The notes below the pieces were generated by a model, which worked only from the letters and a program-made list of their open reading frames with translations, was not told where the DNA came from and searched no databases. 64,000 nucleotides of DNA from Semisulcospira habei. Lineage: Eukaryota; Mollusca; Gastropoda; Semisulcospiridae. Position numbers and translations under genes: made by a program. The DNA lies in contig BTPG01000001.1 in the NCBI GenBank assembly GCA_036245525.1, positions 183,712,663 to 183,776,662 of the forward strand, read 5' to 3'. Shown here in pieces: positions 51,755-62,482 of this stretch (position 1 is its first letter; each line of letters starts with the position of its first letter).

Positions 51755-54281
51755 CCGGGAACAAGAACCAAAAGCTGTCGATGAAGAACCTGACAGCATG
51801 TCTTGGACCGTATCAGACAGGGATATAGAGTTCATATTTCCAACTGCCAAAATGATCCTGCGCCAAATTGAGTCTGTCCCAAGTACAATTGAAGAAGATA
51901 TTCCATCTTTAGATGATGTAATAGGCCCCATAGAACTGCTAGCAAAACTACGGTCAGGAAATTTGATGACAGTGAAAAGAATTAGCTGCAAGACAACTAC
52001 ACTGTCGGCAGAAAGCGAGATCGTTGCAGTCCAGACGACATGTAGCAAAGAACTGCCGTCTCTTCTCTAAGATGAATACTTGCCAAGCAATTGTTGCACC
52101 AGACTGTTCAAAGCCGAAAGTGCAGAAGGTACAAGGCATGAAGAAAGCACTGGTGTCTCTGCTTGCAGAATGTCTTGAAACCATAGATGAGATTCCTCCT
52201 CTTCCAGCTGCTCCTAACAAAACACAGCAGATGCTGAGAGACGTAAAGTGTCTGGAGGATGCTGGCTTACTGTTCAGCGACATCTCACATGACAAGTTTC
52301 CTGAAGATATTGCCCTTTCTGCTCAAGTGGTCATCTATAAAATGTCGGGATTTAAATTTAAGACTTTTGCTTCCTCAGGGCAGCAGTACCTCAACCACAT
52401 CCAAGAAAACATTATCAGCAAAGCAAACAATATTTACAGAAACGTTAAACATCTAGTTCTCATAGAAGAAAAATATGAATTCACCCCTGATGTTTTAAAA
52501 GCTGCTACCTGGAACAGCCGCGCAGAGACAGCAATGTCTCGCAAATCCATGGTGCACCTTAAAGACGCATCAGAGATGATAAATCTTGAGCGATATGACA
52601 GAACTGCTGTTACATCGACAGAGGCGGGGAAGCAAGAAGTTAGCAGTTTCATCGCGAAACATGCAGCGACTCTCGGCATCAAGTCCAACGCAACAGTTGA
52701 CTTTGACAGCCAATACATAGTAGAAAATGGGTGTACATGAAAGAGCGAAAAGTGTGATTGCAAGGAAGCTTTCAGTGTGCCTATCAATGCAGAAAACTGG
52801 AGGGTTGTTTTCCCTTTGAAATCAGTGCGGCAACGCAAAGGTGAAGCCAAAATGTCTCAGGCAGACTGGGTTGTTGCACTTCAGGAAGAGCTTGGAGACA
52901 TAAATTCATCCATAATTTCTGTGGTCACATCAGGTGACATCGATGCTCTTCCCATACATCTACTGGTTATCGGCAACATGTGGCAGAGAGACATCACAAC
53001 CGGAGAGTTCAGACATCCAGTTTGTGTGGAACTGCAAAAACCTGGTGGGAAAAGCGATGCATACAACATCACTGGTATTGCTTGGGTTATCGAGAAAGCC
53101 CTTGGACGCTACGCCCCCCTCCGTCTAGCCATCGCTCTTTGCATGGGCGGCAACGACTTCTTGCCGAAATTCTCAGGCATTACCCATCAGACAATGCTCG
53201 ACACAATCGTCAAGAGGAAGCTGTTCAACAGCTTGGTTTGTTTTGAGAAGGAACGTGAACTAGTCACGTCCGGTCAGTTGGACCTGGAAGCATACCTACG
53301 ACTAATAAAATATCTGTACTGCCCCAAGAACAACGATCCCGACAAACTGACTTTGGAAGAAGTGCGACAGCTATCCATCAAGCCACCTGGAGAGGCTACT
53401 GTACGAAACCCACAATTCTGGATGTCGCCGGAGTCAGCTTTGTTTTACCTTGGACAGCTTGTGAATCTACAGATAGAATATCTGTTTACAGCAGGCGATC
53501 ATGCTGCAAAGCTGCCTGATTTCATGAAATATCAGTGTTTCGTGAAAGACGGTAAAGGCAACGTCAAGTACAACTTCGGCCCTGAAAGTCATGACAGCGA
53601 CCTGGACACATTGCTAAACATTCCAACAGAAGAGCTGGCAGCTAGGATTGCGCGGTCACGAAAAAGGCTGAGGACGCACACGAACACTCCTACCAGACGA
53701 AAAAAAGGGCCACAACTAACATCCACACCTAGGTAATCATTCTTGCGTGCGTGCGTGTAGTATCTTTTGTATACAGTTTGTCATTATCTTTTACATTTAT
53801 CCATTTTGAGATGTGTTCATAAGGACAGATTTTGGGTATTTAGATAAACATTATTTTCATTTTTTTTTCGTTCACATTTCAAAATATAAATAGTACAAAA
53901 ATGATTTCTTTTCATTTTTTTCAGAAAACAAAGACCTCTGGCACACAGTAGTGACGAAGACATGCAGCCGCCGGTATCGCCAGTCAAGGTACTAAATACA
54001 TTAAAAACTTAGTTCTCCTTCACTTACAGAACCAATGAATTAATTGAATGAAACCAGTTACTGTTAGTACACAGCTCTCTGTCTGCCTGTTTGTCTGTAA
54101 ACTATGTCGGTTGTATTATTTCGGCCCAATCACACAAACAAATGCCTCAAGATAGCAACAGAATGTGGGCCCATTGACATTTTCTTCCATTCGACTTTCA
54201 GTGTAATTATAATTTGTACCTTTTTTTCAGGGACGCCAGTTACGACTGCCGAGGCAGGATTGCCACAAAAAGGCACAGTAA
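51755..54281 (+). pseudogene. XPG/FEN-like nuclease gene of probable transposon origin, 3' part
   Basis: It continues, in the same frame, the exon broken at 31357. The frame runs to about 52030-52060, shifts, continues to an in-frame TGA at 52738-52740, then reads open to a donor at 53733 (AG|gtaatc). Small exons follow at 53925-53988 and 54231-54281, the latter ending in TAA; splice sites and phases agree. The C-terminal half has VVTSGDIDALPIHLLVIG and LCMGGNDFLPKFSGITH, resembling the acidic active-site and helical-arch regions of XPG/FEN (PIN-like) nucleases. Academ-type transposons encode XPG-like nucleases, so that source is possible. Confidence 0.6.
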
Positions 54282-55591
54282 TTTCAATAAGTCATGCTCG
54301 TGACAACAAGCCATCCGGACCCTTGCCAAGTTGACCTAACCAGTGAAGAGTTCATCCTCTAACCCTCATTCCAGAGAGAGTGTTCACACATGGGCGTTTG
54401 CGTCCTACTAATAGAATGATACGTGTTTTTGTTTTGTTTTTTGATTTTTTAAAAAAATATTATTACTCATAGTGTACAGGCGCATGTTCATGTGAAAGAA
54501 AAAAACCCAGCAACATTGTATCTACGTAACACGAGCGCATTTGGAATCAGAATTCGCCGGTTCGGCGTTAGAACTTACAATTCTAGCAGGATATTGCTGG
54601 AGTGATTGGATGTAGCACACATTAACTGTAATATTACGATCTGAAATATACACACATAAATGACAGTGCAGTGACGTGTGCTAAGCCTAATGGCGGGCTT
54701 ACGAACAACAAAGTGAAGTCCGCAGTAGACAAACACTGCCGAACACAACTCAATATGTGTGAACTAGTGTAAGTGTGTGTAGTCGCCATGTACATTAATA
54801 TACATTAGCGTTAAACATTTCCATATTTTATTTTGTTTGTTTAATTCCGTTGTTTCCTGTTCAGCGTGTGTTTGGTTTTACTTTGAAAATGCGTATATTG
54901 ATATGAGTGATGCCGGCTGTGACCCCGAACGTGTGGCAAAAATGTCAGTCTGTGACCTTTCTGCGCTGGAACATGGACAGTGGTTATAGACAATCCGTTA
55001 AATTGTGCCGACTGTCGCAGCTTGAGTCAGAGACTGAAGTAAATATGACCCATGTTAGAACTGTGTCAGTTTACACAAGTGACATTGATTCTAATGCATT
55101 GTTTTCAAATTCAGGTTACACATTAGTATCTTATCCATTTAGCAGTTCACACAACTGCACAAGACATTGCCTCTACTAAATACATGAAACAAAATTATAA
55201 ATGTACTGACAAGGTTACAAAGTAAAGTAGGTAATAGCACTGTCAGGGGAGAGAAGTGTGCAGTCTCCCCTTTTCTTTTCATTTATAAATGTATTATTTC
55301 TGTACTGTAATGCGAAGACGAACATGTTCGCGGTGGTATTCCTCTGCGTCTTAGCAAGGGATCATTGACGTCTGCTAGATATTTAGTTAGGTGGATAGTT
55401 GATCAACGAATTGTTCAGTCTGTTATAGTTGTGTTCTACTTCTAGTTACTGGTTTTGCTAAGTAACTGTTTATATCTTGTTTTTCTTCCTGCTAAAAACA
55501 TTCATTCTGCCTTTTCTATCAATTGACATCAACATTGTTTTCATAAAGTTACACTGACTGTGTGGTGTTCAACTATCCAGTGGCCCATATT
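54282..55591. other. Intron sequence, nothing recognised
   Basis: AT-rich with no supported gene. It may include the non-coding 3' part of the transposon that carried the XPG-like gene, but no inverted repeats matching 29554-30190 were found by eye. Confidence 0.4.
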
Positions 55592-55604
55592 CCTTGAGAG
55601 TGGT
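55592..55604 (+). repeat. Target-site duplication CCTTGAGAGTGGT of SINE copy 5
   Basis: Repeated exactly at 55985-55997. Confidence 0.9.
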
Positions 55605-55984
55605 TCCCCACCCGGGTCTGCCCTGGGGGACTTGGGTGGGGTTAGGTACTTTTTAGTTCCCAGGGTCACCCTGGTCAGCCCCACAGGGTGAGTTTTTCTC
55701 TCTATTCTGGGGCATGTGTTTCTGTCTACCCTTGGTCCGTTCACCTGTTTTTGCCTTTTTAAAACTCTCCCTACTGTCTGCACTGCCTGTAGCTCTTGAT
55801 ATTGGATGTGTGTTGCTAAATGGTCTTAGCTTTATTTAGGCCCCATGTGTTAGGTTTATTTAATGTATTTGACCGGCTGGCGACATACATTCAATGTTCT
55901 GTTTAGGTTTTTTTTCACAAGCAGTGCAGGCACGTCCTGAGAAAGCCTTGTTGCTGTCGGGACGTTAAGCAATGTACAATCAAT
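55605..55984 (+). mobile_element. ATCA-tailed SINE-like retroposon, copy 5
   Basis: 380 bp, TCCCCACCCGGGTCTGCC to TACAATCAAT, with a 13-bp exact duplication. It is the only copy in the window outside the Polinton, and is in the same orientation as the other four. Confidence 0.9.
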
Positions 55985-55997
55985 CCTTGAGAGTGGT

Positions 55998-56470
55998 GAG
56001 GAGAAGTTTAGGCGCGGGCCGGGAAGGAGGAGGGGTGGAGAGGTGGGGTGGCATTTTAACGGGGAGGCCGTTCAGTTATATAGTTATATTTTTTAGCGTA
56101 TTTCATGTTTTTGTTTTTTGTTTGTTTTTACTAATTTTTTCCGTTCACAACAGCGTATTTTCATGTCATGTTCTGTACATTTCCTGCCAGAACAGCCGTT
56201 TGTTCTCTTCAATTTGGATATTAAAACATGAGAAGATTGATATGGTGATTCGATCAAACGTCACGACCGAGTCACTACTTTGGCAATAACATGCAACATC
56301 TGATGTTGTTAAGTGGCCATAGTACAATAACTGTTTTCCTCCTCATTATTTACGTGTGCGTGCAACTTTATTAAATTACGATATTAAATATATTCAGCTG
56401 TGAGATCTGTAATCGATCATGAGGGGGATGGAAGGTGCCAGTTTGTTCTTGTAAGGTTTATGTGATAGTT
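55998..56470. other. Intron sequence, nothing recognised
   Basis: No gene or known element was seen. It is G-rich at 56010-56070 and AT-rich after that. Confidence 0.4.
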
Positions 56471-56485
56471 GTCAGCATTAGTATA
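56471..56485. repeat. Target-site duplication of the CR1/L2-like LINE (left)
   Basis: GTCAGCATTAGTATA here and GTCAGTATTAGTATA at 58147-58161 differ by one base. Confidence 0.75.
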
Positions 56486-56655
56486 ATAATAATAATAATA
56501 ATACATAGTTTTTATATAGCGCCCTTCCCCACGAACAGCAAGCTCGGAGCGCTTTACAGCACAAAAAAAAAATATTAAAAAGGAGAAAAATTAGAACGCA
56601 CTCACTCTTTAAGTAAACATCTGCTCGCACCATGTAGGCGCATTTCTAACACGAA

Positions 56656-56656
<1 letters not shown>

Positions 56657-56716
<60 letters not shown>
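56657..56716. repeat. (CA)n microsatellite
   Basis: About 29 CA units with one CATA interruption, in the LINE 3' region. Confidence 0.95.
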
Positions 56717-56717
<1 letters not shown>

Positions 56718-56770
56718 CCTATCAACATGGGGAAACAACCAACATTTCCAGGCAGCACATCCAGACTAAG

Positions 56771-58146
56771 CTAATCTGGATATGCTACCTGGAAAAGATG
56801 GGTCTTCAAATTTGTTTTGAAGGTCAACAGGGTAGGGGAAAGACGGACATGCAGTGGAAGTGAGTTCCAGACGTGAGGGGCCTGATAACTGAAAGAACTG
56901 GCACCAGCAGTTTTTAGGCTGACTCTGGGCTGAACAAGCAGTTTTTGTGAGCTTGAGCGTAGACTTCTACTAGGATTGTGTGAGGCAAGGGAAGAAGACA
57001 GATATGCAGGAAGCGTATTGTCATAGTGTTTGTATGCCAAAGTGGCCAGCTTGTACTCTATTCTCTGTTTGACAGGTAGCCAGTGGAGATGCTTTAGCAG
57101 TGGTGTGACATGATCAGTACGTTTTTTGCGAAGGACTAACCGGGCTGCATTATTCTGGATACGCTGAATGCGAGTGAGTTGATCAGATGAGATACCAGCA
57201 AGGAGAATATTACAGTAATCTAGACGGGACAGAATGCGAGAGCATACGAGCTGGGCAGTAGCCTTTTCTGTCAAAAAGCATCTGATCATGCCTATTCTGC
57301 GGAGCTTCAGGTAGGCAGTGCGGCAAAGATGGCTAACCTGTTTTTCCATCGATAAACTTGAATCCAGGAATACACCCAGATTTTTTACATCGGATTTGAA
57401 AGAAATGTCTTGGCCACATATGGAAATATGATCACTGCTGGAGGCGGATGTTCTAGCTCGAGTACCAACAAGCATGCTCTCTGTTTTATCATCATTTAAC
57501 TTGAGTCTGTTGCAAGTCATCCAGTCTTTGACTTCAACTATACACTTCTCCACATTGGAGACAATGGTCTGCAGTTTACCAGAATGGTCAGACTTAGAGA
57601 TCTGAGTGTCATCAGCATACTTGTGATACTCACAGCTATTCTGGCTGATGATTCGGGAAACTGGTTTAGTGTACAGAGAGAACAGCAGAGGACCCAAAAC
57701 TGACCCCTGTGGGACACCATACTTTAAAAGCACAGGCTGAGACATGATCCCATTCACACATACAGATTTGATATCTTTCAAAAAGGTAAGACCTCAGCCA
57801 TGACAGCGCTGGACCGGAAATACCAAAAGACACGCGTAGGCGTTCTAAAAGAATCCCATGATCCACAGTGTCAGACGCCGCAGACAGGTCTAATAATGAT
57901 AGCAAAGAGACATGTCCGACGTCAGCATGTGTAAGCAGGCTATTGGTAATGTGAAGCAATGCTGTCTCAGTACTGTGATTTCTTCGATATGCAGACTGAT
58001 ACAGTTCAAGTAAATCATTACCACTGAGATGTGACATGAGCTGACTCAGCACAACTTTCTCCAGAATCTTGGAAAGAAAGGGAAGATTAGACACTGGTCT
58101 ATAATTTTTCAGCAAGTTTGCATCCATCCCTGCCTTCTTCAACAAT
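56771..58146 (-). pseudogene. CR1/L2-type reverse transcriptase, partial
   Basis: On the minus strand the frame starts in the truncated RT (LLKNYRPVSNLPFLSKILEK; LDLSAASDTVDHGIL, motif A with a substituted residue). After a shift near 57700-57780 it continues as GVPQGSVLGPLLFSLYT, YHKYADDTQIS (catalytic DD) and NDDKTESMLVG. The thumb follows, with YCNILLAGI and the conserved HLHWLPVKQRIEYKLATLAY. The protein ends at 56771. The C-terminal block is typical of CR1/L2 LINEs. The upstream endonuclease is missing through 5' truncation. Confidence 0.88.
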
Positions 58147-58164
58147 GTCAGTATTAGTATAGTT

Positions 58165-58335
58165 TCTAAATTTTGCGTGCATGGGTGCCTGTGTGTATGT
58201 GTGTGTATGTCCGTCTTGTCCATTTTTTTTTCCCACTTTACTTGATACCTATATATATATATTTATATGCTCCCGTCCAGACTGAAATTACCCCTTCCTG
58301 GGATAAATAAAGTTTTTTTGACTTGACTTTGACTT
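58165..58335 (+). mobile_element. 3' tail of a LINE or SINE
   Basis: It contains CCTTCCTGGGATAAATAAAG followed by TTTTTTTGACTTGACTTTGACTTTG, a polyadenylation-like signal with TTGAC tail repeats. This indicates a plus-strand retroposon end. The 5' limit is unclear. Confidence 0.5.
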
Positions 58336-58574
58336 TGAACTTTGTTGGCTATTTTATCCTTTTTTAATTGTGATCGATATCATAATTATATTGTATGGCT
58401 GACGGAGCCGCTTGAAATTACTGAATCCAATCGCTTTACAGAATCAATAATAACACCCTCAACTTTAGGATGCAAACGAGGCCAATCTATGTAAAAACTC
58501 AAAAAGAGCACTTTGATTCGGCAGCAGCCTTTACAACATGTATGGGCTCATGAAGATCTATGCTTCTTGTGGAT

Positions 58575-58816
58575 GCAAAGAAGTACCCAACGGAGAAAGA
58601 AACACGCTTAGATCAGTCGCTACTTATCTTCATTCGCAGAAGGAATGAGTGGCAGAGTTGCCACATTCCTTCTGTGAATGAAGATAAGTAGCGACTGATC
58701 TCTCTGTTTGTTTGTCTATTTTGACAAAGGGTATTTACCCGAAATATTAATAAATTGTGTTGTAACCATCTTTTCTAAGCGTTTTTCTTTCTCCGTTGGG
58801 TACTTCTTTGCATTTT
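58575..58816. repeat. Long palindrome / fold-back
   Basis: The core 58611-58647 (GATCAGTCGCTACTTATCTT onwards) pairs perfectly or nearly so with 58664-58700, and the 16-base centre is itself largely self-complementary. Outside the core, the left flank (GCAAAGAAGTACCCAACGG, 58576-58594) reappears inverted at about 58795-58814. About 75 unrelated bases are inserted in the right arm. Confidence 0.88.
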
Positions 58817-59393
58817 ACATGCTTGGCAGTCACCTTTGTGGTCTGGATTTCTTGTGGATGGAAGGCCCTGGATACGCAAATAAGTCCACAGTGGCTTACT
58901 CATCCGGGGAATCTAATAAGGATGTACAGTGAGTCTGCAAAATGCACATATTCCCATAAAAAGATTCAGTCTCTGGCGGTCCATAGTGATCTATGTCGAC
59001 TGCAATTGTACTGGTCTGACTTATACATAGCCAAAATGAAGAGGGGACGGAAAGGGGAGTGTTGCAGTAACGGCCTGACATAACATAAACACGAGGCAGC
59101 GCGGGCGCTGATGACAGATAGTTTGACAGATAGCGTGACCCTCACCCACTTCACTTACCCCGACCCTTTCCCCCCCCCACCCCCCCCCACCCCCTTTGGC
59201 GTTGGACCTATTACTGATTTGGTTGCATGTTGACTGTACCAGGGAACGGCATCTAGATTAAAAAAAACTCGGTGGTTGGAGGCCATACCTACTGATTGCT
59301 TGTGTGGTGTGATTGTACTGTGTTTATGTTCAGTGTCTGAATGAGTGACTTAGTATTATCACTATTATTATTATTAATATTATTGTATTACAG
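58817..59393. other. Intron sequence up to the laminin exon
   Basis: No gene. A C-rich tract (59168-59193) and a TTATTA-rich stretch before the acceptor (59355-59385) are the only notable features. Confidence 0.45.
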
Positions 59394-59518
59394 GCCAGGT
59401 CGGCATCTGTCAGCCTCCCCGTTTCAACTTTGAGGCTGCCCGCATTGACGAGTGCGTGCGCTGTTTCTGCTTTGGCCACACTGAGACCTGCTACAGCAGT
59501 AACCTCCAGATCTCACAG
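59394..59518 (+). CDS. HSPG2: Perlecan exon: laminin-EGF-like start of domain III
   Basis: A 125-bp exon, phase 1 at its acceptor (ttacag) and phase 0 at its end, so it follows the Ig exon in frame. It encodes GICQPPRFNFEAARIDECVR followed by CFCFGHTETCYSS, the short cysteine-rich lead into laminin domain IV found after the first Ig in perlecan. The donor is CAG|gcaaga, a GC-AG intron. The intron upstream is 29.8 kb and holds the Polinton. Confidence 0.9.
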
Positions 59519-60350
59519 GCAAGATCACTTTTAGTTTGTTTCATACATAAAAATAAAGTTTCATATATTATAAAAAAACATGTGACAAGTGTCAGCCATC
59601 TTTAGTCAAAAGGAAACAGCTTCAGTTAAAAAACTACAGATTCAGCTTCAGTTAAAACAGAACAGTTTCACTCAAAATAGATACAGCTTCAGTCAATAAT
59701 ACAGCAACAGATACAGTTTCAGTCAAAGCAAAACAGTATCAGCTTCAGTCAGAACAGACACAGCTTCAGTCAAAACAAAACAAATTTAGCTTCGGACAAA
59801 ATGCAACAGATTCAGCTGCAGTCAGAACAGTAACAGAACATTCATGCAACTTTAGTCAAACGGAGCAGATACAGATTCATTCAAAACAGAACAGATTTGT
59901 AACTGGTCTTCACTGTCAGTGTTTGGAAATGTAGAAGTTATTTTTAAAAATTCCATTGCAGATCACCGATGAGAAACTCATCTACTCATCAAACAAATTT
60001 GAATGAGGCCAGAAGATGGCATTAATCCTCATGAGTTCCAGCATTTGTAAGAGACATGGATCTTCATGAGCTGCGACTGTTGGGGCTCATGACTGTTTAT
60101 GCTTCTTGCACTGACCTTGTTATTTATTAACTGCAGCAGTCAAGGGGTACGGACTCAGGAGACAAGTGAATTTTCTCTACTGTCCTTTAGAATTTGTATC
60201 TGTTGAACGAAACTTTGAATATTGCATGCGTTTAGTTAGATCATCAAAAACAGATGTGTACAAACAGTCCTTATATTGAGAATGTGAAGAGTAAATGTTT
60301 GTATGAAATGTTCCTGTCTTGATAACTGATCTGCTGGTCTCGCTGTGCAG
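59519..60350. other. Perlecan intron with CAG-TTT-type simple repeats
   Basis: It begins with a GC donor (gcaaga) and ends in ctgtgcag. From about 59600 to 59890 it holds many degenerate copies of (A)CAG(C)TTCAGTCAAA, an AT/CAG-rich minisatellite. No gene. Confidence 0.7.
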
Positions 60351-60524
60351 ATCACCCTGGGTAACCGTATGGAGCTTGTGAGGCGTGCAACACTCCTGCC
60401 TGTGGAGGAAGGCTTTGTTCAGTACATTCCATCATCGGGCGAGTTCCTTGTTCGTGATTTTAACCGCGTCCTCCAGCCTGGTTCCTACTACTGGAGTCTG
60501 CCCAGGCAGTACCTTGGCAACAGG
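60351..60524 (+). CDS. HSPG2: Perlecan exon: beginning of laminin IV domain
   Basis: A 174-bp exon, phase 0 on both sides, between a tgcag acceptor and a gttagt donor. It starts ITLGNRMELVRRATLLPVEE and ends SYYWSLPRQYLGNR. YIPSSGEFLVRDF and YYWSLP..YLGN correspond to the FLV.D.FWALP.QFLGN segment at the start of the first laminin IV module in vertebrate perlecan. The rest of the domain lies beyond the window. Confidence 0.9.
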
Positions 60525-61219
60525 GTTAGTGCTCATGCAGACATGTTTTTGTTGACTTTTGTCTTTCTATCCCTTGTGTCTGCCGACCAGCCTTCATCAG
60601 ACAGAAAAGATTATTGCTGGACAAATCTTCATGTATTTTGCTCTTTTTTAACATACTGGCCCTAATGGCTTACACATTTTGAACAGTGGAGATAGGATTA
60701 TTAACTTGCAAGTCTGTATTTGAAGTTGACATAGCGGTATACAAAATATCTAGTAAAAATAATAACTCAGTATGGATCAACCGGTGTTTGTGAAACGGCC
60801 ATTTTCTCACCACTGTACATTTAACTAAAAAAAATAAATAAAATAAAAATAATAAAAAAAAAACAGCCTCCAGAGTATTCTCTTAGGGACTATAATACCA
60901 TAAAATTTCAAGCTTGTCCATCCTCAAACGCAGGCTCTAGTCGCGGTCACGCACGCACGTACACACACATTTCAAAATAGGTTTAAAACCAACACCAGTG
61001 CACCACAGGGGACTGTCCTGTCGCCTTTTTAGTTTTCTTTGTAGTTGTACACAGCAGACTGTAGAGCCACTCATGATGACTGTGTCATGGACAAATACGC
61101 TGACGACACGGCACTGACAGGACAGATTACAGCCATAACCTTTTGCCTCCGTAGTCTGCAGCTAGGATTTTCCCCGGGAGTGTATGCCTTACTTTGACTC
61201 ACTTCCCTGGTGGCGTAGT
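60525..61219. other. Intron sequence
   Basis: AT-rich. A weak RT-like fragment (VMDKYADDTALTGQI in frame near 61080-61130) hints at a small LINE remnant, but too little remains to define it. Confidence 0.4.
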
Positions 61220-61963
61220 AATTGTTTCCTCAAAACACATTACCGATGGTATTACTAATAGGAATGGTTTCTTAGTTAGACTAATTTTAGCCAAAATTGT
61301 TGTGTACGAGTATGGCCGTGATGGCAGGTGAGGGGCACCATAGCCTAGGCGGTAACCAAGTAGCCTCCCTTCCAACCCAACCGCAAATGCGCCCAGCGCT
61401 ACATTCCCCAGTCAGTTTCTTTGCTAGACAGTGGAAGGTTGTGTACGTCTATGACTCTAGCTTCGGACTGTGTACAGTTGTAGAAACCGGTCGTGGGGTT
61501 GTGGTGGTGGTGTTACCCTATGCTTTGCCTTATGTTAGGCTTGGACACTTTCTTGTGGGACTTTCTTCGGCGGTGTTTGTGCCTTAGACCTGACGAGACA
61601 GCGGCGCCCTGTGAACTGTGCTCACGCGCCTCGAGGCCAGTCTGGCCGTAGTGTGTTACGCACTTCGTGTCCTGAACTTTCTCCTTCGCTCTACTGCTAG
61701 CCTCGGAGTGCCCGGTGTTAGGCTTTGACACTTTCCTGTGGGAATTTTCCTCGTCGGTCTTTGTGCCTTAGAACTGACGGGACCGTGGCGTCTGGTGAAC
61801 TGTGCTCACGCGCCTCGGTGCCAGACTATTTGTGGCGATTTTCGCACGTCGTGTGTCCTGAACTTTCTGCTTAGAGCCAGGACTATATGGCGTAGGTGGA
61901 TACTTCCTGATTTCCTCGGCGGGGTTCCTAGCCTCTGGAACCGGTTGTGCCAGCGGCGCCTGC

Positions 61964-62482
61964 ATGAACACCTGTCACGGACCGGGATTGCATCGAGCCT
62001 GCCTTCAGCCGTGGGTCCTGGACTCCGCGGTGTTCTGGTTGGTCTTTGACCTGTGTTGGTGCCCTGCTTCTTCGGATGGCAAGGTAAAACCTCGGTTATT
62101 GCCTACGTCGGGCGCTCAGGTGGGGGATGGAGCGCCGGGCATCGGCATATGCCGTGCACTTAAACTTCGTTCTTACGCGCGGATTCGTATTGCGGCCCTC
62201 AGGGGCACGCTCGCTCGCATGTCTTTGTGCGTTATGTTTTGCAGTTGGCAAGTCCGCACCTGCATGCGATGTGGCCAGTTCCAGTGGCCTAGTGACGAGC
62301 ATGCCATTTGCCTGCCCTGTTCTGGATGTGCCTCCACCCACTCGTGCCTGGTCTGCGCCCCATGGCTGAAAGAACAGTGGAACCAGCTATGGAGCTTCTA
62401 CTGCCGCGAACGGCCGACACCAGCATGGGGGAAAGATCCAACACCGGTACGCGCCACAGACCCGTCGAGTGGCCCTTACTGA
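61964..62482 (+). pseudogene. DIRS copy 2 gag-like ORF with cysteine-rich module
   Basis: An open frame with VRTCMRCGQFQWPSDEHAIC, CLPCSGCASTHSC and LVCAPW. This C-x2-C..C-x2-C-x2-C..C-x2-C pattern is shared with copy 1 (about 5345-5460), followed by W.QLWSFY.RERP in both. Conservation of this block between otherwise diverged elements indicates selection on it, probably for zinc and nucleic-acid binding. The true start is uncertain and the frame ends at 62482 inside a tandem repeat. Confidence 0.6.

Larger units (their letters stand above)
56486..58146 (-). mobile_element. CR1/L2-type LINE, 5'-truncated, minus strand
   Basis: The 3' end (56486-56500 on the + strand) is an (ATT)n tail, preceded on the minus strand by a GCGCTATATAAA motif typical of CR1/L2 3' ends. 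The 5' end is truncated inside the reverse transcriptase. A 15-bp target duplication with one mismatch flanks it. A CA microsatellite (about 56657-56716) lies in the 3' UTR. Confidence 0.88.

Noticed and set aside
35729..55783. A recurring minus-strand open frame starting MQTVGRVLKRQIQVNG
   Set aside because: It is the antisense of the SINE and is present because the SINE is repeated. It changes with SINE indels and has no start or termination context, so it is not a gene.
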